Positions 1-11,926 of a stretch of 64,000 bases of DNA are shown piece after piece. A program made the position numbers and the translations under genes. The DNA lies in contig CALZFC010000136.1 of NCBI GenBank assembly GCA_945643635.1, positions 186,001 through 250,000 of the forward strand, written 5' to 3'. The notes beneath the pieces are model-generated. The model did no database searches, had not been told where the DNA came from, and saw nothing but the letters and a program-made list of their open reading frames with translations. Origin of the DNA: Allodiplogaster sudhausi. Lineage: Eukaryota; Nematoda; Chromadorea; Rhabditida; Diplogasteridae. Every line of letters begins with the position of its first letter. The stretch's first letter is position 1.

Positions 1-21
1 GTGAATACTGGAGGTACTTAC

Positions 22-91
22 GTTTGTCAATGTCATTTTTCGTTTCACGCAAGTAGTCGTCGGGATTTCGGGAAATCACTTTGACTTTCAT
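22..91 (-). CDS. DCAF13: DCAF13/SOF1 WD-repeat protein, first coding exon only (partial)
   Basis: The first exon encodes MKVKVISRNPDDYLRETKND followed by IDK and then a good GTAAGT donor at 21-16. This matches the conserved N-terminus of DCAF13/SOF1 (human begins MKVKMLSRNPDNYVRETK). The family is a WD40-repeat protein of the nucleolar small-subunit processome, needed for 18S rRNA maturation. The rest of the gene lies beyond the left edge. It is transcribed away from DOHH, whose ATG is only 332 nt away. Identification rests on 23 residues, but the motif is distinctive. Confidence 0.8.
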
Positions 92-423
92 CTGAACAGA
101 ATATATATAATGACAAAAAAACCAGTTGATAACACAAACAACAGCCTTTTATTTAGTGCTGATCATACCGTAGTCAATCTTTCTTTGGATCATTAATTTA
201 CTTATAAATTTCTTAGAGTTACACTAGGCACCATAATTCATCAAATGTTTTGTTCAGTCTCCGTATGTTCTCTACACTGCTATTCATGAACGTTTTCATT
301 GAATGTCCCTTGAAGCTTGCTGAGGAAATGAAAGCCATTTCTGCTCATACTAGATCCTCTCGTACTGTGCTTATTCATTAATTTATTTTGCTGACTAAGC
401 TTAGCTCATTCCTTGCTGCAGCT
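92..423. promoter_or_regulatory. Shared divergent promoter region DCAF13/DOHH
   Basis: This 332-nt stretch separates the start codons of two divergent housekeeping genes and has no convincing ORF. It is AT-rich. A 3' splice site (ttgctgcag) ends at 421, three nt before the DOHH ATG, so it is either a 5'-UTR intron acceptor or a spliced-leader acceptor. Confidence 0.5.
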
Positions 424-1920
424 ATGGTCCTGGAGAAGGAAGAGAAGCACGTGCTTCCCAAGGAAGAAATCGAACGAATAGGAAAAGTCCTCAGTGACAA
501 AGCGTATGTTTTTGTTGCAGTCTTATAGGGTTAAATTAGTAGATTTTTTAAAATAAGTAATGCAAAAGATGAAAATGTTATAGGGCGCCGCTGAAAGCTC
601 GTTTCCGTGCTCTCTTTGCACTTCGAAATGTGGGAACGGAGGAGTGCGTGGAGTGGATTGGAAAGTCTTTCTCCGATGACTCCGCTCTACTGAAGCACGA
701 GTTGGCTTACTGTCTCGGTCAAATGCAGAACCCAACTGCAATTCCAATTCTCACTCGCGTGCTTGAGGACACGACTCAAGGTTCGTTCCCGAAACGGCTG
801 TTCCTTTTATTCCTTCCTTAGAAATGTGTGTTTACACTTAATCTAGAACCAATGGTCCGTCATGAAGCGGGAGAGGCACTGGGTGCCATTGGCAATGAAT
901 CATCCGTTCAAGTGCTTAAGAAGTATTCTTCTGATGCATTGCCGGAAGTGGCTGAGACTTGCCAACTCGCCCTCCAGAGAATAGAATATGTCCACTCCAG
1001 CGGAGATCCCACTCAAAGTCCCTACGACAGCATTGGCTAGTTGTCTTCTTATTCTTTTCATTCGATGTAGAATGTCCTTGCACGGCTTTACAAATGCGCC
1101 CCTAAAATAGTAGCCAATTCAATACTGGGGAATAAGTGATGCATACATTTCTTCTTTAACCTGAATGAAATGAATGATTTTTTTGCCGTATTATAGAATT
1201 AACCCCTGTGGTAACGAATAATAGTAATTATACCAACGAAAACACGACAGGGAGAAATATATACGGTCCTAAACTACGAAAATAAGCTTAAACAGAATAA
1301 TAATAATAAGTAAAACGCTAAAAGGGGAAGGAAGATGAGCCCTTGTGGTGATCTGAATTAGGTTTGAATTATAGATCCAACGCCCTCGTACGAGGGAGCC
1401 GATGTGGTCAAGCTGGGCAGGATTCTCACAAATGTGGAGGAGTCCCTTTGGAACCGATATCGGGCGATGTTCACCCTGCGGAACCTGGCCACGGCCGAGT
1501 CAATCGCTGCCCTCGCACAGGGTCTCTATTGCGAGGACTCCGCCCTCTTCCGCCACGAAGTAGCCTATGTTCTTGGCCAGTTACAATCTCCTGTCGCCAT
1601 TCAAGAGCTCACTGTTCGTTTTGATCTTGCAATGCTTGTATAACATTAGAATATCCGTACTTGCAGGATCGACTTGTGCTTGAGAGTGAGAATGGAATGG
1701 TCAGACACGAATGCGCAGAGGCTCTGGGGGCAATTGGCACTCCGCAATGCACGGAAATCCTCGAGAAATACCGCCTGGATAAGGAGGTCCATTCTTTCTT
1801 TCCACAAAGGACCACTCATTCCACTCATTTCAGCGTGTGGTCCGCGAGAGTTGTGAGGTTGCCTTGGACATGGCGGAGTACGAGCAGAGTGGATCTTTTC
1901 AATACGCTGGTGTGCTTTAA
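424..1920 (+). CDS. DOHH: Deoxyhypusine hydroxylase
   Basis: Exons 424-503, 584-780, 847-1035, 1375-1613, 1667-1786 and 1834-1920 join to 303 codons (human protein 302). The product is a HEAT-repeat di-iron enzyme that hydroxylates deoxyhypusine on eIF5A, finishing hypusine synthesis in the cytosol. It has two four-repeat halves. The four His-Glu metal-ligand pairs are present: KHELAY, RHEAGEA, RHEVAY and RHECAEA. The C-terminal [17 protein letters not shown] block is typical. Intron 3 (1036-1374) begins GC, not GT; the in-frame TAG at 1038 belongs to this intron, and joining 1035 to 1375 restores the family sequence [14 protein letters not shown]. An AATAAA follows at 1995 and DAP3 starts 185 nt downstream on the same strand. 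Confidence 0.97.
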
Positions 1921-2105
1921 CAACGAACATATCAGATTATTTTTTTTACCTGTTTTTGCTCTTAAGCCTGAATTGTTGGTCGGTCTTGTTGTTGAATAAA
2001 TGTGCTGGGTCTATTTTTGCGTACTGTACCTTTTGACCGGTCACAACCAAAGTTCTCTATCGCAGATGACTAAGAATGAGCAATATCTTGTCCTTTTCTT
2101 TTAAG
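1921..2105 (+). promoter_or_regulatory. DOHH 3' UTR and intercistronic region with poly(A) signal and probable trans-splice acceptor
   Basis: AATAAA lies at 1995-2000. About 105 nt later the sequence tccttttcttttaag ends exactly at the base before the DAP3 ATG (2106). A poly(A) signal about 100 nt before a pyrimidine-rich AG is the layout of a nematode operon, where the downstream cistron receives a spliced leader. Trans-splicing is inferred; no leader sequence is visible here. Confidence 0.55.
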
Positions 2106-3205
2106 ATGGGGAGGAGGAGTCTTCTTCGACTAACGCGATTGACTGGTCCGTATATATTTTAAACCTGTTAATTCATGGTATGATTGCCTTATCGATATAT
2201 TAGTTGTTATTTTTGTATGGGGCGGGAGAAAAGGAGGTTGGAGATTAATCTGTCTTTTTACTTTTCGCCTCAAATGTTCATGGGCATCTCATGTGCAACT
2301 TGAACTATTTTATTAAAGCGGTGAGTAAAAAAAACATTGATTACCACTGTTGGATATACTCATTACATAAGTTGGAGTACCAATAGATATGTGCGCGAAG
2401 TAGAGCAATCTTTGGGTAGATACCATACTGCACTGCGTGCCGTAAGATTTGACTGAAATTATCATCTTTATAGAAATGAATTGACGATTTTTGCCCGAAT
2501 ATAAGATTATTATTCACCTTTAAAATAACTTTACTGAACCCAACAAATATAAAAGACCGAGTGGACATGAGAATGTAAATGAGCAGGCCGTGAATGGCTG
2601 GCACGAGGCTACGCGCAGTCCGCGGGGGGTGCTCGTGCTCTCACCACGAAGGATATTGGCCGATTCTACGAAGTGGAGAAGGCCCAGGCAGAACAACTCG
2701 GCTTCCAGCAGTATCTCCCCAATCATCTGCGGAAGCAGATTCAGTCTCTGGACGAGTGTGTTCTCATGGCCAGGCATCCTTTGATAGAGGTGCTCTTTCC
2801 TCTCTTTTACTGTGTAGATGAATACCTCTTAAGTTGACTGGAGTTTTGGATGCGGTTCACACCGCCATCCCTGCCATCAAAACGGTGTTGTGGGGTCCAT
2901 TCGGGACGGGGAAGAGTGTCACTCTGGCTCAAGCCCTTCACTGCGCCTTGCTCAAGGAGTTCGTAATGATCTACCTCCCCTCCGGTATTCCATTTCTTGC
3001 CATTTTCATTCCCTTTTTAACTGTTTTCTTGGAGCGATGGATCTGACTCGCAAAGTGCGCGAGGTAGAGATGTCCTCCGTGGTTCCTTCTCGGATCAATG
3101 ACCCTCACAACGCGGTCGCCATTCTACAACGCCTCAAGCAACAAAACGCCCATATTTGGAAACGGTTCGCTTCTGAAAGATTGTGATTGCATGTGTGCCC
3201 CTCTC

Positions 3206-3252
<47 letters not shown>

Positions 3253-4391
3253 TTCCCGTTCTCTGCCTCTCAACACACTCTTGTTCTCTCGCTCTGGTTG
3301 TATCTTTTTAAACTGTGAGTATTATAATGTGGTATTTTGTAGATTGTCAGAGCTGCCAGTATCTCGCAGCTACGAGTGGAGTAAGGTGGAGCGGACGGAT
3401 GAGGGGGGGAATCTGGGGGAGATGATTGAGTTGGGAATCTCTTCCCCCTGCTGGCCTCTGACTGCGTGGGCGGAGTGTTCCGCGAGCTGCGTCTTCATGC
3501 ATCGGCCGGCCGGGTCTGTCTTCTGCTGGCCATTGATGATGCGAACTCTCTTTTTGGCAGAACTCTCGTGAAGAGAGCGGACAACAGCTTTGTAAGTTTT
3601 TCTTTTTTTCTTTTCACTTCCTCCTCAATCTTCATGATTTGAACAGGCGGCTGCTCACGATCTCACACTCATCGAGCATTTCCGTCGGTTGCTGCAGGCA
3701 GACTGGGTAGGAGATGCACCCATTCCTTCCTTCTTCTCTTTTTGTCTCTTCCAACTCCCCTCTCACTTTCTCCCTTCCTACTTCCCTCCCTCTCTGTCTC
3801 TCTCTCTCTCTCTCTTTCTCTCTTCCAATTCCCTTCTCACTTTCTCCCTTCCTACTTCACTTCCTCTCTCTCCATTCTCTACTTCCGTGTTGTCTATTCT
3901 TTGTAGTTCAACGGAGCGATTATGATGGTGGCGGATAAGAAGGAGTTGTCCGATGCGAGGGACAAAGTCACCGTGCCTCGCAACACTCCCCTCGAGTTGT
4001 TTGGAGAAGAAGGATTCGAGCACATCGAGGTTATCCATCTTCATTTATGATGAAGACTGCAAACTGAGCCATTTGTTGGCCTTTGCCTTGTAATTGAAGA
4101 TCTCTCGAATAAATATTTATTCTCTTTGTATCATGCAGTATGCTTTCAGCCGTTTATTCCGATTGAAACGAGTGTTTACTCGCGAGAAGAAGCAGGGAAC
4201 ATGTACGAATACTTGCTGGAGAAGCAGTGGCTCATCTCTCCAAATGGTTCATTTTCTCTTCCTTCTGCCTTCATGAGCCCCTTTCTATTTCCCTTGCTGT
4301 TTCAGCTCGAAGTGAAGTGGGAAAAGAGCAGATAATGCATCTCTCGGCTTTCAATCCATTCCACTTCGAGAGGATTTGTGCCTTCACGTAA
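2106..4391 (+). CDS. DAP3: Mitochondrial small ribosomal subunit GTPase mS29 (DAP3), with an apparent 1-nt deletion
   Basis: Exons 2106-2145, 2587-2789, 2834-2984, 3035-3164, 3343-3591, 3647-3706, 3907-4029, 4150-4246 and 4306-4391. The product is a P-loop GTPase of the mitoribosome small subunit (human 398 aa; about 379 here). The N-terminus MGRRSLLRLTRLT is arginine-rich without acidic residues, as in a mitochondrial presequence. Walker A is GPFGTGKS; LLLAIDDANSLFG matches the Walker B region, and ELFGEEGFEHIEPFIPIE and the C-terminal FNPFHFERICAF match the family. In exon 5 the C run at 3444-3448 is one base short: with one more C the frame runs through with exact family spacing. This is either an assembly error or a disabling mutation; the other eight exons look intact. 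Introns carry (CT)n tracts at about 3208-3245 and 3790-3832. Confidence 0.94.
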
Positions 4392-4684
4392 ACAGATAGA
4401 TTCGCTAGTGTTTTAAGCTTTTTAGTTGTTTTTTTTAAAATATTGTTATTGTTCCCGATGCTACGATAAATGTCTTACTTCACAGTTTGTACCATCATTG
4501 CCTCTGATTAGTCGTGTTGTGCAGGAAGAGAACGAGGTCAGACTTCCCTCACAACTTTCTCCCATTCGAGTGCAGATCGGGGAGTCACCGGGATAAGGGG
4601 GGGGGGGCGGATTCAATGGGTGGGAATGGGCGGGATGGGGAAGAGGCGTCCTTGAAGACAGCACGCATCCACTGTCCCCTCCAC

Positions 4685-4729
<45 letters not shown>

Positions 4730-5205
4730 TCTCTCTCTCTCTCTCTCTATCTTTCTCATTCTCTCACTCTCCTCTCTTACCTTTCCCACCTGAACACTCG
4801 TCTCAGGCTGGTTGCATGTGATGGCAACCTCCGTTTCTCTCTCCTCATCTTTTCAGTTCCCTTCTTTTCTCTGCCTTTGTCTTCTTCACATCCAATTTGA
4901 TTGTCCGCTGCCACCTTCAGCCTTAAATTATTTTATTTTTTTAGTTTTCTTTTATCCCGGAACCTAGCATTCAATATAACTGCTAAAATTATAATTGACT
5001 TTGCTTCTTATATTTCAACATATTCCAGTCCATTCATTTTGATCTCGGCTGTGTCTTTGCTCCGCGTTCTCTTAGTTTTGTTTTGCATAGTGATTATACA
5101 ATACATCCATAACTATAACATTTTGTGTACATCCTATGCAGAACATTGAATCATTATTGACATCCACAATTGATGTTCAAATATAAATGGACTGTTTGAA
5201 ATGGA
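4392..5205 (+). other. Intergenic spacer with (CT)n microsatellite
   Basis: No coding exon is supported between DAP3 and the next gene. A G run lies at about 4597-4607 and a (CT)n tract at 4689-4752; the open frames across it are Leu/Ser repeats. The part from about 4920 to 5200 is AT-rich and may hold the promoter or 5' UTR of the downstream gene. Confidence 0.6.
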
Positions 5206-7592
5206 ATGCATAATTGCCATCTGATTCGGCCAGGCCTGCAATTGCATGAGAAGGCAGATGAATGGAGCCCTTCTCCACTCTCTCCCCTCGAGTTTACTCT
5301 TCTGCTAACCCCTCGGGCACTGGCAATCGTGTCACTTTCCAAAAGGTTACTTTTCTCGTGTTTTGTCTTGAACAAATATCGAAAATTATATATTTTAACA
5401 TGTATAGCTAATATTAATATTCGGCATTTTCCATGTCTTTCTTCTGTTCGATGTTCGAACATCTTATTGATCTATCTGTGATGATTTGCTGCACATATCT
5501 CCTGATCTCTCTTAGACTGCCCACTGGCGTCAGTCTCTGCTGGCGACTGCGTCTCTCGCAGCTGTGTGCTCTCTCGTCGTCTCTGTCATAATGACTGGAG
5601 TCTTTTCTTGGAGAGCTGGAGTTGTTCAAGAAGAACTCCTTGACTATATCGACAAGTCCATTGCCATCTCCAAGATTAACTTCAATCCAACTCTCGTTTC
5701 ATACAAACTCAATGAATCCGAACATCATGTTCTGGATCTGCAGAAAACGGTTGTTATTTAGATTCAGAGTTCCACTTCTTTTTCATTCTAACATCTCAAC
5801 CTCTCTTTCTCTCATATTCTTTTATTCTTCCTTCTTTCTCGTCCTCTTGCGTGTCTGATTTTTCTCTCTTCTTCTCATTTTCTCTCTCCTCTCCGTCCCC
5901 CTTTTTCCTTATATATCTGCCTTGCAGTACAAGACTCTGACGTCGTGTTTCTTCTTCTCTGAGTTGGTCTGCCTTCTTCTTTTTGTCTGCGCTCTCATCT
6001 CCTTCTTCTGCCTCGGAGTTTTCAGAAGGGCGACATCTACAATTTTTTGTGTTTGTATTTATCCTACGGGTTGATATGTGCAACAAGCGAAATTTGAAGA
6101 AAAAAAAAGATTTAATTTTATTTGTTGTGAAGCCCAAAGTCGAATGAAAAAAAACCATTATACATTTTGGAGAAAGTAAACTCGTCTTCGAATGAAAGAA
6201 TAGTGATTTGTGATAAGCTTGATGGTGGTTGTGAGAGTGTTCTTTCCCTGGAGGTCCTCGCATTGTCTGCCATGCTGCTGAGTGTGGTGACTCTGCACTT
6301 GTTCCTCTTCTCCCTCCCCCCACTCTCCTCGGCTGTCTCCGTTGGCATCTCCTCCATCCTTGACCACGCCATTCCCTACAATCCCGGTGGACTACAGAAG
6401 ATGGAGCATCGCCTTTCGTGCTCTTTCCACTACGACCTCTACGCTATTTCCAATAGACACTCCGACCATCAGGTTGCTGCATCCTTCATTTTCAATTTTG
6501 GCACCTTGAATTTTAATGTTTTCTTGTGGAATTCGTGATTTTCTTTAAATATTCAAATTGTAGAATAGTTGCGACCCGCGACTGGAGAGTTCTTTCCTTT
6601 CCCTATGGCTGCTGATTCTTCTGCTGATCCTCCGATTGGTGCCAGTCGTCCTTTTGGTTCTTCTTGCAGCTAAGAAAACTCCTGTCTCGGAGGGAGTGGC
6701 CATGGCCATGGAGAAGATTCAATGCATAGATGCCATTCCAAGCACAAGGCAGCTTCTCTTCTGTTCTTTTTTTTTTAGTTCACTACTGTCCTTCTTATTC
6801 CATTTTCATCTAAAAGTGGTTTAATCGCCTGAGTTCTTCAGAATGTACACGAAGAAGCAGGAAGGAAGGCATTCTCTTGCACAGAACGAGGACGAGCGGG
6901 TAGAAAAAGAGAAGAAATCCCACATCAAAGACTTGTCAGTATTTTATTACTTCAAACGGGGACACAATTAAAGACATTTATTTCAGATCCAAAAAGGAAA
7001 GCTTTTTGCCTCCGACTCCTCTCCCTGGGCTGATTGACCATAATATAAGGTGAGAACATAATTAAAAGAAAATTTAAATAGCGTGTAGTGTGAAATGAGA
7101 CATCCGGAAGGAAGACAATCTTGCAATATAAATATTTTAACTAAGCATATGTATGTACGTGCGTAGTGAAATGTGTTTTTAGTTACAACAACTCGGCCTT
7201 CTTGGCCACTTCTGCTCCGGGGCTTAACAGTTCCCGATCAACGGATATCTCTAACACCGATACTTGCCATCAGTTTAAGTATGAGAAATTTATCGTTTCG
7301 GTTTCAGTAATCGAGAACATGATTTAGTGGTGAAGAGAGAAGGAATGAGAGCGAGTTATGTACAGAGATACATATGTATGTACAAACATACATACATGAA
7401 GAGAGATGGGAGTTGCATAAGAGAACTACCGGTAATAAAATTTTGCCAGATCTAAGATAGAAGGATATTTTTAAAGAAGCGCATGTCCATTGAAGAAGTG
7501 GATAATTTATATACAGTCCAATCCTACAGCTGTGCATCCTTTGCAGCGCGGCCCATCAAATGAGTGGAAGCAGTCTGACTTCTGAAGTCTAA
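5206..7592 (+). CDS. Unrecognised multi-pass membrane protein with cytosolic-type tail
   Basis: Not assigned to a family. A phase-consistent chain of exons runs 5516-5749, 5928-6017, 6254-6472, 6564-6748, 6842-6934, 6987-7049, 7183-7278 and 7547-7592. The first exon (ATG 5206, MHNCHLIRPGLQLHEKADEW) is likely, but its donor is unclear because the obvious AG|GT at 5345 is out of phase. Hydrophobic segments are SLLATASLAAVCSLVVSVIM, CFFFSELVCLLLFVCALISF, VLALSAMLLSVVTLHLFLF and LWLLILLLILRLVPVVLLVL. The Cys-containing stretch between segments 3 and 4 (HRLSCSFHYDLY to NSCDPRLE) could be extracellular. The tail is charged, then Ser/Thr/Pro-rich (PPTPLPGLIDHN) and ends SSLTSEV. One intron (6749-6841) uses a GC donor: the nearest GT alternative runs into a stop. 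Tweety-type channels were considered, but the similarity is too weak. Confidence 0.7.
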
Positions 7593-7721
7593 TCTCTTCC
7601 AGCGAGATCCAGCTGATGAGTATGAGGGATCATGCTTATGTATTTATTTCTTCTTTGATTATGTGAATGGTAGATCAGAAGAAGAAATGGCAAGCTCATT
7701 GTCGCTTACCATCAGAATTTC

Positions 7722-7727
7722 AATAAA
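7722..7727 (+). terminator. Poly(A) signal of the membrane-protein gene
   Basis: AATAAA lies 130 nt after the proposed stop codon at 7590-7592, which supports the last small exon (7547-7592). Confidence 0.5.
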
Positions 7728-7939
7728 CCTCTCTTTGCTATTGCTCAGTTCAGAATCTGTGCTTTCCATTTAATAATCTGCTTCGATAGTTCAAGTGGAC
7801 TATTAATATGATGAGTTCTTTCACTTCCGAAGCTCTCCCATTCAATTTTACTATATACTTATACTTTATTTACGCACACCTTAGTGATACGTGGAGGTAA
7901 AATTTAGCGAGTAAAAATAAATAAAATGAATGAAAATGA

Positions 7940-9690
7940 ATATAAATTGTACAGATCATAAAACAACCGAAGGCTTATTGCTGGAAATAGAATTGAATAG
8001 CTTCGCGGCACGGATAAAGAAGGAATGAGACCGAGCTTTCAATCGACTTGTTGGGTAAGCTAATTTAAACGAGAGGCCACGAGTTCGGGAATTACGGAAA
8101 TAAAAGTGATGGGGGTGACTAAGGGACAGTTTTCTATGACCAAATATGAGGCGACGAGCCAATGTGAAATCAAAATCTTCCCGACGCGCTTTAAGAGAAG
8201 GGAGGGAGAGGATGCGGTTCCTTTCCTCACTAGGAGGGACGGATAATGCTGAATAGCCATAACATCGACGGAAAATAACGCGGGTAAAGTAATTCTGGAC
8301 TTTTTCTAAAACGCGGATATCTTTTAATAAATGGGGAGAATAGACAGTAGTACAGTTTTCTAGTATGGAGCGTACGTAGATAGTGTAGGCAGATAAGAGT
8401 ACACTCTTGTTACAAGTGCGGAGAGCCCGAAGAATAAGATATGCCTTTGCGAGGGCAGAATTGGCTATTTTATTACAATGAAGAGAAAACGATAAGCGGT
8501 CATCGATAATAATGCCAAGATCGCGAATGGAAACGATGGAAGAGAGAGGAGTGCCACTAAGCGTTTAAGCAATTCGCGGATTAGTACTACCGATATGCAA
8601 GACAAAGCACTTATCAGGAGCAAGGGGAAGCTGCCATGTGTCAGCCCAAAGAGAGACCACGTCAATGGCGGACTGGAGATCGGGATTGTTGTGAGACGGA
8701 GGAAAAGACCGAAATATTTTAAGATCATCCGCAAAGCAGCGAGAAGTTGCACCCTGAGCAGAGACTAGAGGAGGGAGGTCGGCAGTGTAAATGATGAAGA
8801 GGAGGGGGCCAATAACGGTGCCTTGAGGGATACCACTTATGACAGGACGGGGGCTTGAAAGAGTTCTACCTACACGAACAGCAAAAGATCGGTTATCAAG
8901 AAAATTAGCTATCCAATTAACTATAACGGGTGGGAAAGAGAGACATTTGAGTTTATAAATAAGCTTTGGATGACTGACCCTATCGAAAGCTTTAGCATGG
9001 TCGAAGTATACAACGTCTGTGGCATGTCCTTGGTGCAAAGAATGGGTCCAGCGTTCTAAGCAATCTAATAATTGGAACTCTATAGAACGTTTACGACGAA
9101 AACCAAATTGTTCGTCTGGTAAAATATTATTAAGATCACACCACGAAGACAGTCTACGGCAAATAAGCTTCTCAAATAGTCTAGAAAACATACACGTGAT
9201 AGAAGCGGGCCGATAGTTAGCGGGATCAGAGAAAGGAGGCTTTTTTCTTAATGGGGACTACAATAGAGTGTTTCCAAATGCTAGGTACAGTCGATGAAAC
9301 GAGTGAGAAATTAAAAATAAATTCCAGAGACTCGCTGATCGGTATAGCAAGGTTTTTAATAAATCTAATATTAAATGATCAGGGGTAATGCAAGAACTAT
9401 TGGACCAGGTCTCTATAGCTCGGCATATTTCATGTCTAGCAAAGACAAAATTAAAAGGTGAGCGAGAGAAGTTCGGCCTTGTCTAAGTCAGAGAAGCAGT
9501 CTTTACCAAGATGGTCAGTGAGAGTGTCTACGCCTCTCGGCTTAGAGGAGGTCTTGTTGCGTATATAACGAAAGAAGGTGGAAGTATTCTTAGATGCAAC
9601 AATATGTTTCTCAACGTTACGAGAGTACTTGTCGACAGACTTATTATAACGATCATTTGCTACATTTGCTTTTTACATTTCAACGAAGCC
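7940..9690 (-). mobile_element. 5'-truncated, decayed non-LTR retrotransposon (CR1/Jockey-like reverse transcriptase)
   Basis: Read on the - strand, an RT domain spans about 9191-8565. It contains the strand-motif region DEQFGFRRKRSIEFQLLDCL, the VVYFDHAKAFDRVSHPKLI block (first catalytic Asp), SGIPQGTVIGPLLFIIY and the CFADDLKIF box (catalytic FADD). Upstream, 9680-9490 encodes the linker NKSVDKYSRNVEKHI and FFRYIRNKTSSKPRGVDTL, typical of the region between endonuclease and RT. Downstream, 8162-7956 gives the common C-terminal end (SRLKARSHSFFIRAAKLFNS). Frames shift at several places, so the copy is dead. The endonuclease half is absent, as expected for 5' truncation. The 3' end runs into AT-rich short repeats near 7940. 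Confidence 0.88.
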
Positions 9691-9699
9691 TAGTTTGTA

Positions 9700-9934
9700 T
9701 AGGAATTTGGAAGATTTTATATTCAGCATTACACAATATCCATCGGACTCTGTCATCTGAGAACAGAAATACGAGATGAAGGAGGAGAGACAGCCATGAA
9801 GAGAGACATCGCGTAGAGAGAATGAGGAAGCGAGACGGTCGTACAACAAGTACACAAAGCGACTTATGGCTTCTTTGCTCTCCCTCCCTCTTCCACTCTC
9901 TTACTTGCTCACCCTCTCCCCTCTCTCTCTCCCT

Positions 9935-10021
<87 letters not shown>

Positions 10022-10082
10022 ATGCCCTTGCTTATTTCAGCATGACTATAGATGGGTGAGTTGGCCTCAGAACAATAGTCGG
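9700..10082 (+). other. Spacer with long (CT)n tract upstream of the Cys-triplet gene
   Basis: The stretch 9904-10019 is almost pure CT dinucleotide and gives only Leu/Ser-repeat frames. No exon is supported. Confidence 0.6.
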
Positions 10083-10419
10083 ATGTCGTGGTGGTTTCCC
10101 ATCTTTTCTGCCGTTCTTCTGCCGAATTCTGCCACCCAAGTAAGAAATCTCTGCTTAGCTTTGACCGCTACACCGTCCAAGTTTAACAAGCAAAAGAAGT
10201 CCTTGGTCTGCAGGTACACTTCGCAGGCACTGAAATATTTTGTTGACCACTGGATGTTACAGATTCATTTTATTCCCTCGTTCATTGTCAGTGCACTGGA
10301 GCGAACTGCTTGAATTGGATGGAGAGAGGAAGCAGCCTGACTTGTGAGGACACATGTAGAAGTCTCTGTCACGATGTCACTAGCTGCCAGGTGGAAGATG
10401 AAGAGAGCGAGGGAGTGAC

Positions 10420-10462
<43 letters not shown>

Positions 10463-11400
10463 CAGAGCGAAAGAGATTAGACAGAGGAGAATTAAAAGAG
10501 AAAGAGGAGACCCAGAGAAAGAGAGAAAGTGTGATAGAGAGGGAATATGGAGAGTGTTCAGCCAGTGTGCCAAGGAAGCTGTTCCTCATTCTGTGCTTCC
10601 TTCAATCCTCGCTTCCTTCTTCTGCTTCCTCTTCTTCCCCCTTCCTTGTGTTCCTCTGCATGCATACAAAATAATGTCGATCCTTGTCAATGGAGGCTTG
10701 TCATTCTCTTTTCTTGGATTTTTTTTCTTTCTTTCTCTCTCACAATTTTGATTGATCCCTCTGCCTTCAGAACTCTTCCGTATCCATGGTGCGCACTAAG
10801 CAGTTCTCTCTCTTGTTCTATACAGTCACAGTCGGCGGCTCCTTCTACTCTCTCCACTGCCTCTCCCACCGCATCGCCAATACTTCGTGATGGTCTCTTT
10901 TCTCTTGTATGCCACTGAGTCTCCGTCTCTCACTCACTCTCTCACTCTCTCTCTAACTCTCTCACTCTCTCACACTCTCTCATTTTCTCTCTCTAACTCT
11001 CTCATTCCCTCTCACTCTCTCTCTCAGACTCTCTAACTCTCTCTCTCTCTCTAACTCTCTCTCTCTCTCTCACTCTCTCACTCTCTCCAGATTCTTCGTC
11101 CCTGTCTGCTTGTCTGGTTGCCTGTGACACTGCGTGTGTCTCCGCGTGTCCATCGTCCCTCTCAGCAGCGGAGTGCCGTCTGAGTTGTGCGGAGACCTGC
11201 CCGTTCCTCTGCCAGATTGCGCCGTCTCTGAATGACTCTTCCTCTCTGCCCCCTCCCTCTTCATCTCCCTCTCCTCTTCCCCCAATAACTCTCTCCCCCC
11301 TCCCTCTCTTCGTGCTTCAACAGACTCGTCCTCAGTGTCTGCAGTCTTGTGCCACAGGCTGCCTCCAGTCTTGCAGAGAGCCACTCTCCGTCTGCCAGGT

Positions 11401-11447
<47 letters not shown>

Positions 11448-11926
11448 TCTCTCCCAGTTAATGAGTAATTCAGATGCAGTGTGGCGCCGCCTGCAACAAT
11501 GTTTGCCCTATGATACTTCCCCAGCCCCCTCCACCTCCTCCTCCTCCACCTCTTCCCATTCCCCTTCCCTCCTCTCCATTCCTCTGTCAGCAGTACTGCC
11601 CTTCTCAGTGTGCCCCTGTGTGTAACCCAGCTCGTCCCTCCTACTACAGCTACCCTTCCCTGCCAGTGTCTGCTCTCTCCCCTTCCTCCGACTGCCTCGC
11701 CTGCCAGCAGGAATGCCATCATCGCTGTCTGAGTTCGTATCCCTCTGCCTCCTCTCCCTCTCCGCAGCAGATCCCCCCTCCTTCCTCCTTCCCCTTGTCA
11801 GCTCCTTCGTGTCTTTTCGAGTGCCGCAGCAACTGCGCTCCGCAATGCGCTGCATCTCCTTCTTCGTGCCTTCCCTGTCGTTCTCATTGCCATTCCCAAC
11901 TCTGCCCAGCCGCTGGTTTGTTGTGA
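10083..11926 (+). CDS. Secreted Cys-triplet (C-x3-C-x3-C) proline-rich repeat protein
   Basis: Exon 1 (10083-10139) encodes MSWWFPIFSAVLLPNSATQ, a signal-peptide-like start, with a GTAAGA donor. Exon 2 is 10292-10390. Exon 3 starts at 10562; at least one small exon near 10760-10890 is uncertain. Solid exons follow at 11091-11398 and 11474-11926. The repeated motif is Cys every four residues: CQQYCPSQCAPVC, CLFECRSNCAPQC, CRLSCAETCPFLC, CLQSCATGCLQSC, CEDTCRSLC. This is the nematode C_tripleX repeat of abu/pqn-type proteins, which are secreted to cuticle or pharyngeal lining or induced by ER stress. Between the Cys clusters lie Pro/Ser linkers, including a run of nine prolines early in the last exon. 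The family is known; the role here is inferred. AATAAA lies at 11988-11993. Confidence 0.82.

Noticed and set aside
4514..4900. Open frame across the CT tract after DAP3
   Set aside because: Mostly dinucleotide repeat; lies outside the splice chains of both neighbours.
11508..11855. Minus-strand open frame opposite the Cys-triplet gene
   Set aside because: Composition is the mirror of the Pro/Ser/Cys codons of the + strand gene; no independent support.
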